From: a virus
Length of the DNA stretch: 64,000 nucleotides
Virus record (IMG/VR): IMGVR_UViG_3300048580_000375
Coordinates: 1 to 64,000 of that record
Reading direction: 5' to 3' (one strand)
The notes under the pieces: model-generated
The model's input: the letters and a program-made list of their open reading frames with translations, nothing else
Told to the model about the DNA's origin: nothing
Database searches by the model: none
Part shown: one piece after another, positions 1 through 6,052 of the stretch
Layout: the number at the start of each line of letters is the position of its first letter
Position numbering within the stretch: position 1 is the stretch's first letter
Position numbers and translations under genes: made by a program

Positions 1-1
1 A

Positions 2-451
2 TTACCCAACAACTTTTTTTATGATTTCTGAAACTATTTTTGAATCAGCCTTACCTTGATATTTTTTATTAAATTCACCCATAGTTCTACCTGACAATGC
101 GTTTGAGTTTGTCATAACAGGTAATCCAACAATAATCTCCCTTACAGCAGTTTCAATTTCTTCATTAGTCATTTGAGCTGGTAAGTAATTCTTTAATACC
201 AACATTTCTTCCGATTCTTTAACAGCTAATTCAGGTCTACCACCATCAATAAATAAACGAATAGATTCTTCTCTTTGTTTTATTCCTTTATTGATAACTT
301 TAAGAACATCAGCATCCGAAAGTTCAGTTCCATTAACCTTTTCACCTTCAGTAATCTTAGCTTTCAACCCACTTAGAGTCGATTTAGTTATTTCATCTTT
401 GTTTTTCATTGATGAGATAAAGTCTTTTTGAATTTGTTCTTTAAGTGTCAT
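2..451 (-). CDS. YqeY/GatB-like protein
   Basis: 149 residues, the usual length of the YqeY family, whose fold is related to the tail domain of the amidotransferase subunit GatB. Visible family features are the N-terminal TLKEQIQKDF helix, STLSGLKAKI, and the C-terminal GRTMGEFNKKY segment. The start is the ATG at 449-451: a longer reading frame upstream would run through a tRNA-Gly gene. A Bacteroidota-type promoter lies 18 bases upstream. In bacteria YqeY is linked loosely to tRNA-dependent amidation, so its place beside a tRNA array is suggestive, but its role in a phage is unknown. Confidence 0.85.
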   Translation of the reverse strand: MTLKEQIQKDFISSMKNKDEITKSTLSGLKAKITEGEKVNGTELSDADVLKVINKGIKQREESIRLFIDGGRPELAVKESEEMLVLKNYLPAQMTNEEIETAVREIIVGLPVMTNSNALSGRTMGEFNKKYQGKADSKIVSEIIKKVVG

Positions 452-468
452 AATTTTTATTATTTCTA

Positions 469-499
469 CAAAGGTAATAAAAAAAATCAGTAATACAAA
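469..499 (-). promoter_or_regulatory. Bacteroidota-type promoter for the yqeY-like gene
   Basis: On the minus strand TTTG (499-496), 19 bases, then TACCTTTG (476-469) fits the Bacteroidota -33/-7 consensus TTTG-N19-TAnnTTTG. The -33 element sits inside the loop of the terminator hairpin that closes the upstream tRNA transcript. Confidence 0.75.
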
Positions 500-517
500 A
501 ATATTACTGATTTTTTT
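479..517 (-). terminator. Rho-independent terminator after the tRNA array
   Basis: Perfect 10-base stem ATCAGTAATA/TATTACTGAT (486-495 with 502-511) with a 6-base loop, flanked by A and T runs. It follows tRNA-Gly(TCC) on the minus strand. Confidence 0.8.
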
Positions 518-522
518 AAGTG

Positions 523-594
523 AGCGAATAGTGATAATCGAAATCACATCCCCACGTTGGAAGCGTGGTATAATAGCCTTTATACGATACTCGC
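523..594 (-). tRNA. tRNA-Gly(TCC)
   Basis: Cloverleaf folds by eye: acceptor GCGAGTA/TATTCGC, anticodon arm CCACG-CTTCCAA-CGTGG, T arm GTGAT-TTCGATT-ATCAC. The anticodon TCC reads GGA. No encoded CCA. Confidence 0.9.
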
Positions 595-728
595 GAATTT
601 TACGTCCTAGTGGGACGGGTTTAATGTTTTCCATCATTTCCCACTCTGAGATTCCAAGTGAGTAGATTTTAACGGTTTAGTTTTCTTAAAAACAAACACA
701 TTAGTGTCTTACCACATAAAAATATAAA

Positions 729-878
729 TCACACTACTGGGAGGGTTTGTGCAATCCCTTTAACCCCAAGAGACTGGCATTTTATAGAACTACAATCAGT
801 TTCTACCCATAGATTTGGATAATCTTTCTTGTAGATATTAGGATGTCCAGTCCAATACCCTACCAAGTTATAAGACAT
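729..878 (-). CDS. small hypothetical protein
   Basis: A 49-codon frame from ATG to TGA lies between two tRNA genes. The product is of mixed composition (starts MSYNLVGYWTGH, ends AQTLPVV) with two cysteines and no recognised motif. It is kept because amino acid use looks natural and nothing else explains this roughly 300-base gap. No promoter is evident. Confidence 0.4.
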   Translation of the reverse strand: MSYNLVGYWTGHPNIYKKDYPNLWVETDCSSIKCQSLGVKGIAQTLPVV

Positions 879-909
879 TGGCAGTCTAGTTAGTATCTCT
901 TACTAATTG

Positions 910-994
910 AGCCGACTGAGGGATTCGAACTCCCGATGTTCTTACGATTCCTGATTACAAGTCAGGTGCAATCAACCAACTATGCGAAATCGGC
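910..994 (-). tRNA. tRNA-Thr(TGT), long variable region
   Basis: Acceptor GCCGATT/AGTCGGC, anticodon arm CCTGA-CTTGTAA-TCAGG, T loop TTCGAAT. The anticodon TGT reads ACA. The variable region is about 15 bases, unusual for threonine, and the T stem has one mismatch. A second Thr(TGT) with a normal variable loop lies at 3649-3720. Confidence 0.8.
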
Positions 995-1009
995 TTATAA
1001 AACGTTCAG

Positions 1010-1081
1010 AGCAGATAAAAGGAATCGAACCTTCATCCTTGGCTTGGCAAGCCAATGCACTAACCGTTGTGCTACACCTGC
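1010..1081 (-). tRNA. tRNA-Gly(GCC)
   Basis: Acceptor GCAGGTG/TATCTGC, anticodon arm TTGGC-TTGCCAA-GCCAA, T loop TTCGATT. The anticodon GCC reads GGC/GGT. Confidence 0.9.
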
Positions 1082-1085
1082 ATTT

Positions 1086-1159
1086 ATTTCACTAATAAAT
1101 TGGATTAAATACACCCTCCATTGGAGGATAAGTTTAACTAGTTTTATTCTAAGTGAAAT
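1086..1159 (-). repeat. structured spacer hairpin, copy 1
   Basis: Inverted arms ATTTCACT(A)ATAA (1086-1098) and TTATTCTAAGTGAAAT (1144-1159) enclose a smaller CCTCC/GGAGG hairpin. It ends 4 bases before the 5' end of tRNA-Gly(GCC). A second copy with a compensating terminal pair change is at 1931-1998. Confidence 0.6.
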
Positions 1160-1160
1160 A

Positions 1161-1817
1161 TTATTTTTTAGTAAATATAATTCTCCCATACCACCAATTT
1201 TCAGGTAATATGTCAGTTTTTTTTACCTTTTTATTTTCTTTACCATTAGTTATCCAACAAGTCCCATATTGTGAATTATTTTTACCTTTTTGGTTGGTTG
1301 AGTTAGCTGACCCTATTTTATGTTTAGATTCTTCCTTATGTTTTTTACCCCTAAATGAAGACCCAAACTTATAATCAGATTTTTTTCGACCTTCGTTATG
1401 TAACTCCCTTACGTTTTTAACCCAAATTGGATCGTTCGCATATAACCATTTTATTCTTTCCGTACCCAAAAATCTAGTTTTTTTTGACCCTAAAAAAAAC
1501 TTTTCTCTATGTTTTTTATCTTTAAAACCACCATTACCACCAGGTTTTAAATTCATACATAAAGATTCTTTAAGTAAATCTTCATTTACGATACTTATTT
1601 CTCTTTCTATCAAAGAACTTCTATTCGGTAAGAACTCAAGTATTTCTACTTTATGATTTTCTTTACCATATTTTTTAACTGAATACCATAATCGCTTTCC
1701 ACTTCCAATATAACCATCTTCAAGGTTATCTGTCGAGTGCATACCAATATAGTATTTTCCAGTTAAAATGTTTGTTGTTTTGTAGATATAATGATATCTT
1801 TTTTCTTTTCTCGCCAT
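1161..1817 (-). CDS. GIY-YIG homing endonuclease 1
   Basis: 218 residues from the ATG at 1815-1817, chosen over a start nine codons upstream because it matches the start of its paralogue (MARKEK). The N-terminus has the GIY-YIG core in the form YIYKTTN...KYYIGMHST, followed by a glycine-rich NLKPGGNGG segment and a C-terminal helix-rich DNA-binding region (NUMOD-like, KHREKFF, KHKEESKHKIG). Such free-standing endonucleases (Seg type in T4) cut at target sites and spread themselves and neighbouring DNA. It lies between tRNA genes. The motif CTATTTATA lies 4 bases before the start. Its closest relative in the window is at 6475-7173. Confidence 0.85.
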   Translation of the reverse strand: MARKEKRYHYIYKTTNILTGKYYIGMHSTDNLEDGYIGSGKRLWYSVKKYGKENHKVEILEFLPNRSSLIEREISIVNEDLLKESLCMNLKPGGNGGFKDKKHREKFFLGSKKTRFLGTERIKWLYANDPIWVKNVRELHNEGRKKSDYKFGSSFRGKKHKEESKHKIGSANSTNQKGKNNSQYGTCWITNGKENKKVKKTDILPENWWYGRIIFTKK

Positions 1818-1855
1818 ATAATATAAATAGGCTGAAAAGTACAAAACGTCCAGGG

Positions 1856-1926
1856 TACCGTCAATTGGATTCGAACCAATAACTTCCCTTGATGAGAGGG
1901 GAATTATCCCATTTAACTATGACGGC
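1856..1926 (-). tRNA. tRNA with CAT anticodon (Met or Ile2)
   Basis: Acceptor GCCGTCA/TGACGGT begins with a G-T pair. T arm ATTGG-TTCGAAT-CCAAT is perfect. The anticodon loop CTCATCA has C rather than a purine at position 37, and the anticodon stem has an irregular outer pair. CAT could mean Met or lysidine-modified Ile; I cannot decide. A clear Met tRNA is at 7230-7305. Confidence 0.7.
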
Positions 1927-1930
1927 ATTT

Positions 1931-1998
1931 GTTTCACTAATAATTGACAAATTAAGAGTTTGTTGCTTTTAAGCGTTTGTTTTTATTCTAAGTGAAAC
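1931..1998 (-). repeat. structured spacer hairpin, copy 2
   Basis: Arms GTTTCACTAATAA (1931-1943) and TTATTCTAAGTGAAAC (1983-1998) enclose a different inner stem-loop, TTGACAAA/TTTGTTG. It fills the gap between tRNA-Ala and tRNA(CAT), with 4 bases on either side. Confidence 0.6.
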
Positions 1999-2002
1999 AT
2001 TG

Positions 2003-2075
2003 TGGAGCTACCCGGCTTCAAACCGGGGATTCAAGATTGCAAATCTTGTGTGTTAGTCAGCTATACCATAACCCC
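2003..2075 (-). tRNA. tRNA-Ala(TGC)
   Basis: Acceptor GGGGTTA/TAGCTCC includes the G3-T70 pair that is the alanine identity element. Anticodon arm CAAGA-TTTGCAA-TCTTG, T arm CCCGG-TTTGAAG-CCGGG. Reads GCA. Confidence 0.92.
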
Positions 2076-2125
2076 ATATTGTTTTTTAAAGATAATAATT
2101 TTACTTAAAAAAATCAAATCTTTTG

Positions 2126-2201
2126 TAGTCCCTATCGGATTCGAACCGATGATCTTCCTCTTGTAAGGAGGATGCTTTACAACCAACTAAGCGAAAGGAC
2201 T
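2126..2201 (-). tRNA. tRNA-Val(TAC)
   Basis: Acceptor AGTCCTT/AGGGACT, anticodon arm TCCTC-CTTACAA-GAGGA, T arm ATCGG-TTCGAAT-CCGAT. Reads GTA. Confidence 0.92.
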
Positions 2202-2206
2202 ATATC

Positions 2207-2280
2207 GTAGCTCTAAAGGGAATCCAACCCCTATTCTTTCTTTAGAAGAGAAATGTCTTATGCATTAAACGATAGAGCTA
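2207..2280 (-). tRNA. tRNA-Arg(TCT)
   Basis: Acceptor TAGCTCT/AGAGCTA, anticodon arm TTTCT-CTTCTAA-AGAAA. T loop TTGGATT departs from the usual TTCGAAT. Reads AGA. Confidence 0.88.
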
Positions 2281-2322
2281 TATATTTTATTTATAATTTT
2301 TCAAATATCTTTCTTTTTAGAT

Positions 2323-2646
2323 TTACCTTTCAATTGTTGGGTATTTAGAATCCATTTCATCAATCACAGAATAAGGTGAACCGCCAATACCCGAATAACG
2401 AATATCTTCAAATCCATTTTCTTTTGTAATTAAAGAATTTTTTTCCTTAATACCTCCATTATATTTATCACCATAACTACCTTCAATTTTTCCGGTAGCT
2501 GGGTTGATATCACCCCATTTTGGGGTATGTTCACTTTCAATAGGTTCAATGTAATACACTTTACCTGTTCTGAAAGATTTTACTACGTGTCTACCAGTTT
2601 TATCGGTTTCAGATAAAAACTTGGTGTTAAAATCCTTGTCTTTCAT
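2323..2646 (-). CDS. hypothetical protein
   Basis: 107 residues, not recognised. Hydrophilic, with glycine-rich segments (PATGKIEGSYGDKYNGG) and no membrane segment or signal peptide. It ends 42 bases before tRNA-Arg and starts just after tRNA-Asn on the minus strand, so it is probably co-transcribed with the tRNAs. Confidence 0.7.
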   Translation of the reverse strand: MKDKDFNTKFLSETDKTGRHVVKSFRTGKVYYIEPIESEHTPKWGDINPATGKIEGSYGDKYNGGIKEKNSLITKENGFEDIRYSGIGGSPYSVIDEMDSKYPTIER

Positions 2647-2650
2647 ATTG

Positions 2651-2736
2651 CTGTACCTGTAGGATTCGAACCTACGTTGAGAATTACTTCTGTCAGATTA
2701 ACAGTCTGATACCATCGTCCACTCGGTCAAAGTACA
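2651..2736 (-). tRNA. tRNA-Asn(GTT) with a class II variable arm
   Basis: Acceptor TGTACTT/AGGTACA, anticodon arm TCAGA-CTGTTAA-TCTGA, T arm GTAGG-TTCGAAT-CCTAC, discriminator G as in tRNA-Asn. The variable region is 17 bases and forms its own AGAA-GTAA-TTCT stem-loop, as in Ser, Leu or Tyr tRNAs. The D arm (GACCGAGTGG) is also Ser/Leu/Tyr-like. Confidence 0.8.
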
Positions 2737-2829
2737 TTTTTTATTTCTTTTATTTTCACACTCTAACATATAAATCATATCCCAATACACCTCTGAGGAA
2801 TATCATTTTTAAATCAAAGAACCTTTTAG

Positions 2830-2902
2830 TAATCCCAGTGAGATTTGAACCCACATCACACAGATTAAGAGTCTGTTTCTTTACCAATTAAGCTATAGGA
2901 GT
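2830..2902 (-). tRNA. tRNA-Lys(CTT)
   Basis: Anticodon arm ACAGA-CTCTTAA-TCTGT, T arm GTGGG-TTCAAAT-CTCAC, acceptor ACTCCTA/TGGGATT with a mismatch at position 2. The 5' half is also the 3' end of the endonuclease gene 2865-3479, whose TAA stop is bases 36-38 of this tRNA. Confidence 0.8.
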
Positions 2903-3479
2903 GTAGTGTTTTTTTTAAATCACTTATAAAATGATTTAAATTATTTTTCACATCATAATCACTTATTCTTAAAATAACCCAACCATCATCGTTTAATCTT
3001 TTATTTCTTATTTTATCTTTTTCAATAACACTTTCAATATTATGTGTTGATCCATCAACTTCTATATTTATTTTTTCTTTTAAAAAAGCAAAATCTAAGG
3101 AATATCTATATATAGGATACTCTTGAGTCCACCCAACAATATTTTCTTTTATCAACTTCTCCCTAAGTAATTTTTCAGGATAACTTTCTTTTGATGAATG
3201 GTTTAATAAATAAGGTATTTTACCTGGATTCTCATCTAAATATTTTTTTCTACTTTTACTTATTTTTTCTTTTGTTTCTTGACTAAGCTTTTTAGGGTTT
3301 TTAATATGACTTAATTTAACTGATTCACTTTTAGTTCTAACAACAAATAAACCATTTTTACAACCATAAGATAATCCATTATTACTAATATTAAAGTTTT
3401 TAGCCACCTCAACCCAAGTATGATTTTCATCATAGTATTTTTGTATTTCAACCCAATTATATGTAATATATTTACTCAT
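2865..3479 (-). CDS. DUF559/Vsr-like homing endonuclease overlapping tRNA-Lys
   Basis: 204 residues. The N-terminus (about 1-55) looks like a helix-turn-helix region. Residues 65-90 (LSQETKEKISKSRKKY) resemble a NUMOD3 DNA-binding motif. The C-terminal half has the PD-(D/E)xK signature of the DUF559/Vsr-related family: PEKLLREKL, then YSLDFAF, then INIEVDGSTH, then DDGWVILRIS. Very-short-patch-repair-like enzymes of this type are known as phage homing endonucleases. The last 12 codons and the stop lie inside tRNA-Lys(CTT), which suggests that the gene landed next to, or captured, the tRNA 5' half. Confidence 0.75.
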   Translation of the reverse strand: MSKYITYNWVEIQKYYDENHTWVEVAKNFNISNNGLSYGCKNGLFVVRTKSESVKLSHIKNPKKLSQETKEKISKSRKKYLDENPGKIPYLLNHSSKESYPEKLLREKLIKENIVGWTQEYPIYRYSLDFAFLKEKINIEVDGSTHNIESVIEKDKIRNKRLNDDGWVILRISDYDVKNNLNHFISDLKKTLHSYSLIGKETDS

Positions 3480-3494
3480 ATCTTATTATTTTAG

Positions 3495-3566
3495 TCCTCC
3501 CGCCGAGAGTCGAACTCGGCCCCATAGATTAAAAGTCTATTGCCTACACCAGTTTGCTACAAGAGG
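3495..3566 (-). tRNA. tRNA-Lys(TTT)
   Basis: Acceptor CCTCTTG/CGGGAGG, anticodon arm ATAGA-CTTTTAA-TCTAT, T arm CCGAG-TTCGACT-CTCGG. Reads AAA. Confidence 0.92.
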
Positions 3567-3648
3567 TTATTTTTTATATCACCCCCATACCAAGAGAGTG
3601 TTTTAATTTGGTTTTCGTTTCATCGTCTTAATCTTTTTTTATTCTTTG

Positions 3649-3720
3649 ATCCAAATGTCGGATTCGAACCAACTTCCCATCATTACAAGTGACGTGTTTT
3701 CCCAATTAAACTAATCTGGA
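3649..3720 (-). tRNA. tRNA-Thr(TGT), second copy
   Basis: Acceptor TCCAGAT/ATTTGGA, anticodon arm CGTCA-CTTGTAA-TGATG, T arm GTTGG-TTCGAAT-CCGAC, normal variable loop. Same anticodon as the tRNA at 910-994 but a different body. Confidence 0.9.
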
Positions 3721-3727
3721 ATATAAC

Positions 3728-3762
3728 AAAAAACCCTGAACTTTTTAAGGGTTCAGGGTTTT
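3728..3762 (-). terminator. terminator upstream of tRNA-Thr
   Basis: Stem AACCCTGAAC/GTTCAGGGTT (3732-3741 with 3751-3760) followed on the minus strand by a T run. It ends the short transcript that carries the 34-residue gene, so the tRNAs below would be expressed by read-through. Confidence 0.75.
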
Positions 3763-3788
3763 AATATTTATTTTAATATTATTATGTT

Positions 3789-3893
3789 TTACGTTTTAGA
3801 CAAAACACTTCCTGAACCAAGTGAGATATTATTTCTACCCCCTTTTGTTGTTGCTTTCGCAGTTACCACCATATTTCTGTTCGTGTTTTTCAT
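3789..3893 (-). CDS. 34-residue protein in its own promoter-terminator unit
   Basis: ATG at 3891-3893 to TAA. Small, basic, serine/threonine/glycine-rich product (MKNTNRNMVVTAKATTKGG then NNISLGSGS). Not recognised. The frame sits exactly between a near-perfect Bacteroidota promoter (3935-3966) and a terminator (3728-3762), which argues for a real small gene, though a leader peptide or small RNA is possible. CTATTTATA lies 10 bases upstream of the start. Confidence 0.5.
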   Translation of the reverse strand: MKNTNRNMVVTAKATTKGGRNNISLGSGSVLSKT

Positions 3894-3934
3894 ATTTGTA
3901 TTATATAAATAGTATGTTTTTTTCTTTTGTTATA

Positions 3935-3966
3935 CAAAGATATAACTTTTTTTTTAAAATGTCAAA
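3935..3966 (-). promoter_or_regulatory. Bacteroidota-type promoter
   Basis: Minus strand TTTG (3966-3963), 20 bases, TATCTTTG (3942-3935). The downstream stretch AAAAAAACATACTATTTAT also follows the promoter at 7352-7382. Confidence 0.78.
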
Positions 3967-3973
3967 CTTTTTT

Positions 3974-4303
3974 TTAATTTTTTTTCATCCCTTTATGTTT
4001 TTTAATCACTTCAATGATTACTTCTACAGGAACATATGGATAAACGGTATCTGTAGGATTATTATTTGATTGAGCATAATCTATAATTAGTTCTTCATAT
4101 TCAGAAGGAAACCCAATCTCCATTTCGGTAAAATTACTACCAAATTGTCTTGGGTTTGAATATGAAAATTCCCCACCCTGAACTGACATAGAAAATCCAT
4201 CATTACATTCTATCCTAGGTCTTGGATTCAAACTAATAGTGGTAGTTTTTTCCAACCACTCTTGAAATTTTACACTTACACTAATTTTCGATAAACTCCT
4301 CAT
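3974..4303 (-). CDS. hypothetical protein
   Basis: 109 residues, not recognised. Soluble, with a lysine-rich C-terminus (IKKHKGMKKN). Its start overlaps the end of the upstream gene by 23 bases, and both begin MRS, so the pair is probably translated together from the transcript starting near 5045. Confidence 0.7.
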   Translation of the reverse strand: MRSLSKISVSVKFQEWLEKTTTISLNPRPRIECNDGFSMSVQGGEFSYSNPRQFGSNFTEMEIGFPSEYEELIIDYAQSNNNPTDTVYPYVPVEVIIEVIKKHKGMKKN

Positions 4304-4631
4304 ATTTTTTTAATAATATTATTAAATCGTTTTCTAACCTATTTTTTAATTCAGTTATATCTTCATAATACCAACCATCTAATTCGTAAATTAAATCGTC
4401 ATTTATTGACATGGACATTCTATTTACCCCTGAATTAAATACATATAATTCATCACTATCACTATTACATAACATTATTGTCCAACCACCTAATTGTTGT
4501 CGGTTAGTTAAACTAATATTCCAAGTTAAACCAATATAAGTAAAAAGACGATAAGTTATATTTGAATCATCAACATTTGACACCCAATCATTAGTATATC
4601 TTAACTTTTTGATTTGTTTTACACTTCTCAT
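4281..4631 (-). CDS. hypothetical protein
   Basis: 116 residues, not recognised. Acidic C-terminal helix (RLENDLIILLKKYEEF). Middle gene of a three-gene minus-strand operon (5029 to 3974). Confidence 0.7.
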   Translation of the reverse strand: MRSVKQIKKLRYTNDWVSNVDDSNITYRLFTYIGLTWNISLTNRQQLGGWTIMLCNSDSDELYVFNSGVNRMSMSINDDLIYELDGWYYEDITELKNRLENDLIILLKKYEEFIEN

Positions 4632-4642
4632 ACTTTGATTTT

Positions 4643-5029
4643 TTAGTAATTTTCATAAAATTTCTCCATTCTTTCCATTACCACATCTAAACTCCAACCA
4701 CTTGAACTCTTTTGGTCGTTCCAATGAAAGTAACCCATTTGTATTTTCTCAACACTCCTGGAAATTGACTTGTCGTGTACAAATTCTGGCATACCACCAT
4801 TACCTAAATCCTTGTTGTAGTTACAACGATACTCAACAACTATGTCTTTACCATTGAATTTTTTCGTGTAACGTATTTTAGATTTACCTTTCATTCGTGT
4901 CCAACCGTGATTAGACATATAAACATCCATTTGTTCGATAACACTATTTTTTGTTACCTCTAAAAAAGCTTGTCTTTCTTCTTCCTGTTTTTTAAGGAAA
5001 TCGTAATATTGTTTAACTGTGTTATACAT
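4643..5029 (-). CDS. hypothetical protein
   Basis: 128 residues, not recognised. Starts with a charged helix (QYYDFLKKQEEERQAF). The first gene after the promoter at 5052-5082, so it is likely expressed early by host RNA polymerase. Confidence 0.72.
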   Translation of the reverse strand: MYNTVKQYYDFLKKQEEERQAFLEVTKNSVIEQMDVYMSNHGWTRMKGKSKIRYTKKFNGKDIVVEYRCNYNKDLGNGGMPEFVHDKSISRSVEKIQMGYFHWNDQKSSSGWSLDVVMERMEKFYENY

Positions 5030-5051
5030 ATCTGTTTTGTTAATTACAATA

Positions 5052-5082
5052 CAAATATACCCCTTTTTTTAATATTTACAAA
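5052..5082 (-). promoter_or_regulatory. Bacteroidota-type promoter, consensus match
   Basis: Minus strand TTTG (5082-5079), exactly 19 bases, TATATTTG (5059-5052). It lies 22 bases upstream of the start of the gene at 5029. Confidence 0.82.
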
Positions 5083-5100
5083 TTTTTTTAATTTTTTTTG

Positions 5101-5171
5101 TGGAATATCTGAAATTCGAATCCAAGCCTTACCCTGTTTAGGGTCTGCACATCCTTATGTGCTTTTATCCC
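5101..5171 (-). pseudogene. tRNA-like relic with a shortened anticodon loop
   Basis: Has an acceptor-like pair GGGATAA/ATATTCC (one mismatch), a perfect D stem GCAC/GTGC and a T loop TTCGAAT. The anticodon arm is ACCC-TAAACA-GGGT, a 6-base loop (or a 4-base loop on a 5-base stem), so no normal anticodon can be read. Probably a decayed tRNA. Confidence 0.5.
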
Positions 5172-5176
5172 ATTCG

Positions 5177-5205
5177 TACTACCAACCGGATTTGAACCGA
5201 CAACC
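5177..5205 (-). pseudogene. 3' half of a split tRNA
   Basis: T arm GTCGG-TTCAAAT-CCGGT followed by TGGTAGT and discriminator A. The acceptor strand is perfectly complementary over 7 bases to ACTACCA at 5954-5960, more than 700 bases upstream, where a lone tRNA 5' half lies. The HNH endonuclease stop codon is directly 5' of this half. Confidence 0.55.
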
Positions 5206-5775
5206 TTATAATAAATTAAATAAATGTTTATTATGGTACTCCCTATGGCAATTAGAACAAAGTACCTCACACTTATTTAATTCAGGTATTAATTTATCAA
5301 ACGATTTAAGATTACCGCCAGATATCCCAAATTCTTTTTCATTACTATCTTTATGATGTAAATCTAACGCACCTACACATCTATTATAACCACATTTACT
5401 ACACTTACCACCTAAATACTTTAAACATTTAATTTTAATATTCAAACGCCATTGTCTATGCTTTTCATATTGTTTATCACGTAATTCATCTTTTGTTTTA
5501 AATTTCTTTGGCGTCTTACCGGTATATTTTTTTACCGTACCATATGAAATACCTAATTTTTTAGCGATTTCTTTTTTTGTAATCGATCCGTCATTTAATT
5601 CTTCAATTACTTTAATTAATTCATTAGTTATTTTACTACCCCTATTATTTATAGGGTTGTTTAACCCTTCTTTTTTAAGATGATATGATATTATACCTTT
5701 ACCTATATTCAGTTTTTTAGATATATCATCATATGACATATTTTCCCTTCTTAATTTTAAAATTTGATCCCTCAT
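5206..5775 (-). CDS. HNH homing endonuclease
   Basis: 189 residues. Residues 1-90 hold two helix-turn-helix-like segments (ENMSYDDISKKLNIGKG and SITKKEIAKKLGISYGTV). The C-terminal third is a zinc-supported HNH nuclease: CSKCGYNRC, then ALDLHHKD, then CEVLCSNCHREYH, with the two CxxC pairs and the HH and H catalytic residues in place. The stop lies 4 bases before the T arm of a tRNA 3' half. Together with the tRNA-Ile it occupies the gap between the two halves of a broken tRNA. Confidence 0.88.
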   Translation of the reverse strand: MRDQILKLRRENMSYDDISKKLNIGKGIISYHLKKEGLNNPINNRGSKITNELIKVIEELNDGSITKKEIAKKLGISYGTVKKYTGKTPKKFKTKDELRDKQYEKHRQWRLNIKIKCLKYLGGKCSKCGYNRCVGALDLHHKDSNEKEFGISGGNLKSFDKLIPELNKCEVLCSNCHREYHNKHLFNLL

Positions 5776-5825
5776 ATTTATTTATTTAATAATAAATACA
5801 TTAAAAAACTAAAAAGGTTCAATTG

Positions 5826-5897
5826 TTGTGGGTACGAGAATCGAACTCGTATGACAAACGTATAAGATTCGCAGCCTAACCATTAACTGAACCCACA
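5826..5897 (-). tRNA. tRNA-Ile(TAT)
   Basis: Acceptor TGTGGGT/ACCCACA, anticodon arm CGAAT-CTTATAC-GTTTG, T arm ACGAG-TTCGATT-CTCGT. Reads ATA, a codon frequent in these AT-rich genes. Confidence 0.88.
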
Positions 5898-5920
5898 ATA
5901 AAAATACTTCAAATAATATT

Positions 5921-5960
5921 CAACCAATTACCCTGCTCTCACCAATTGAGCTATGGTAGT
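5921..5960 (-). pseudogene. 5' half of a split tRNA
   Basis: ACTACCA acceptor strand, TA, then a complete D arm GCTC-AATTGGT-GAGAGC, after which the sequence loses tRNA character. No anticodon or T arm follows. Its acceptor partner is at 5178-5184. Both halves end or begin near a shared GGTTG. Confidence 0.55.
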
Positions 5961-5970
5961 ATATTATTTG

Positions 5971-6043
5971 TGGGGACGGGTGGTTACGATCCACCTCCTT
6001 CAGTTTTTCAGACTGACGCTTCTACCAAGTTAGCTTCATCCCC
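5971..6043 (-). tRNA. tRNA-Phe(GAA)
   Basis: Acceptor GGGGATG/CGTCCCC, anticodon arm TCAGT-CTGAAAA-ACTGA, T stem GGTGG/CCACC. The T loop ATCGTAA is atypical. Confidence 0.9.
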
Positions 6044-6052
6044 TTTTATTTG

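Noticed and set aside
452-637. 62-codon N-terminal extension of the yqeY-like gene
   Set aside because: It runs through tRNA-Gly(TCC), a terminator and a promoter; the family length is reached from the ATG at 449-451.
2759-2804. 16-codon frame between tRNA-Asn and tRNA-Lys
   Set aside because: Too short, no promoter or terminator, and no second line of evidence.
5177-5960. Group I intron inside the split tRNA
   Set aside because: The two halves do not contain matching anticodon-stem ends, I see no intron core elements, and a complete tRNA-Ile lies inside the gap.
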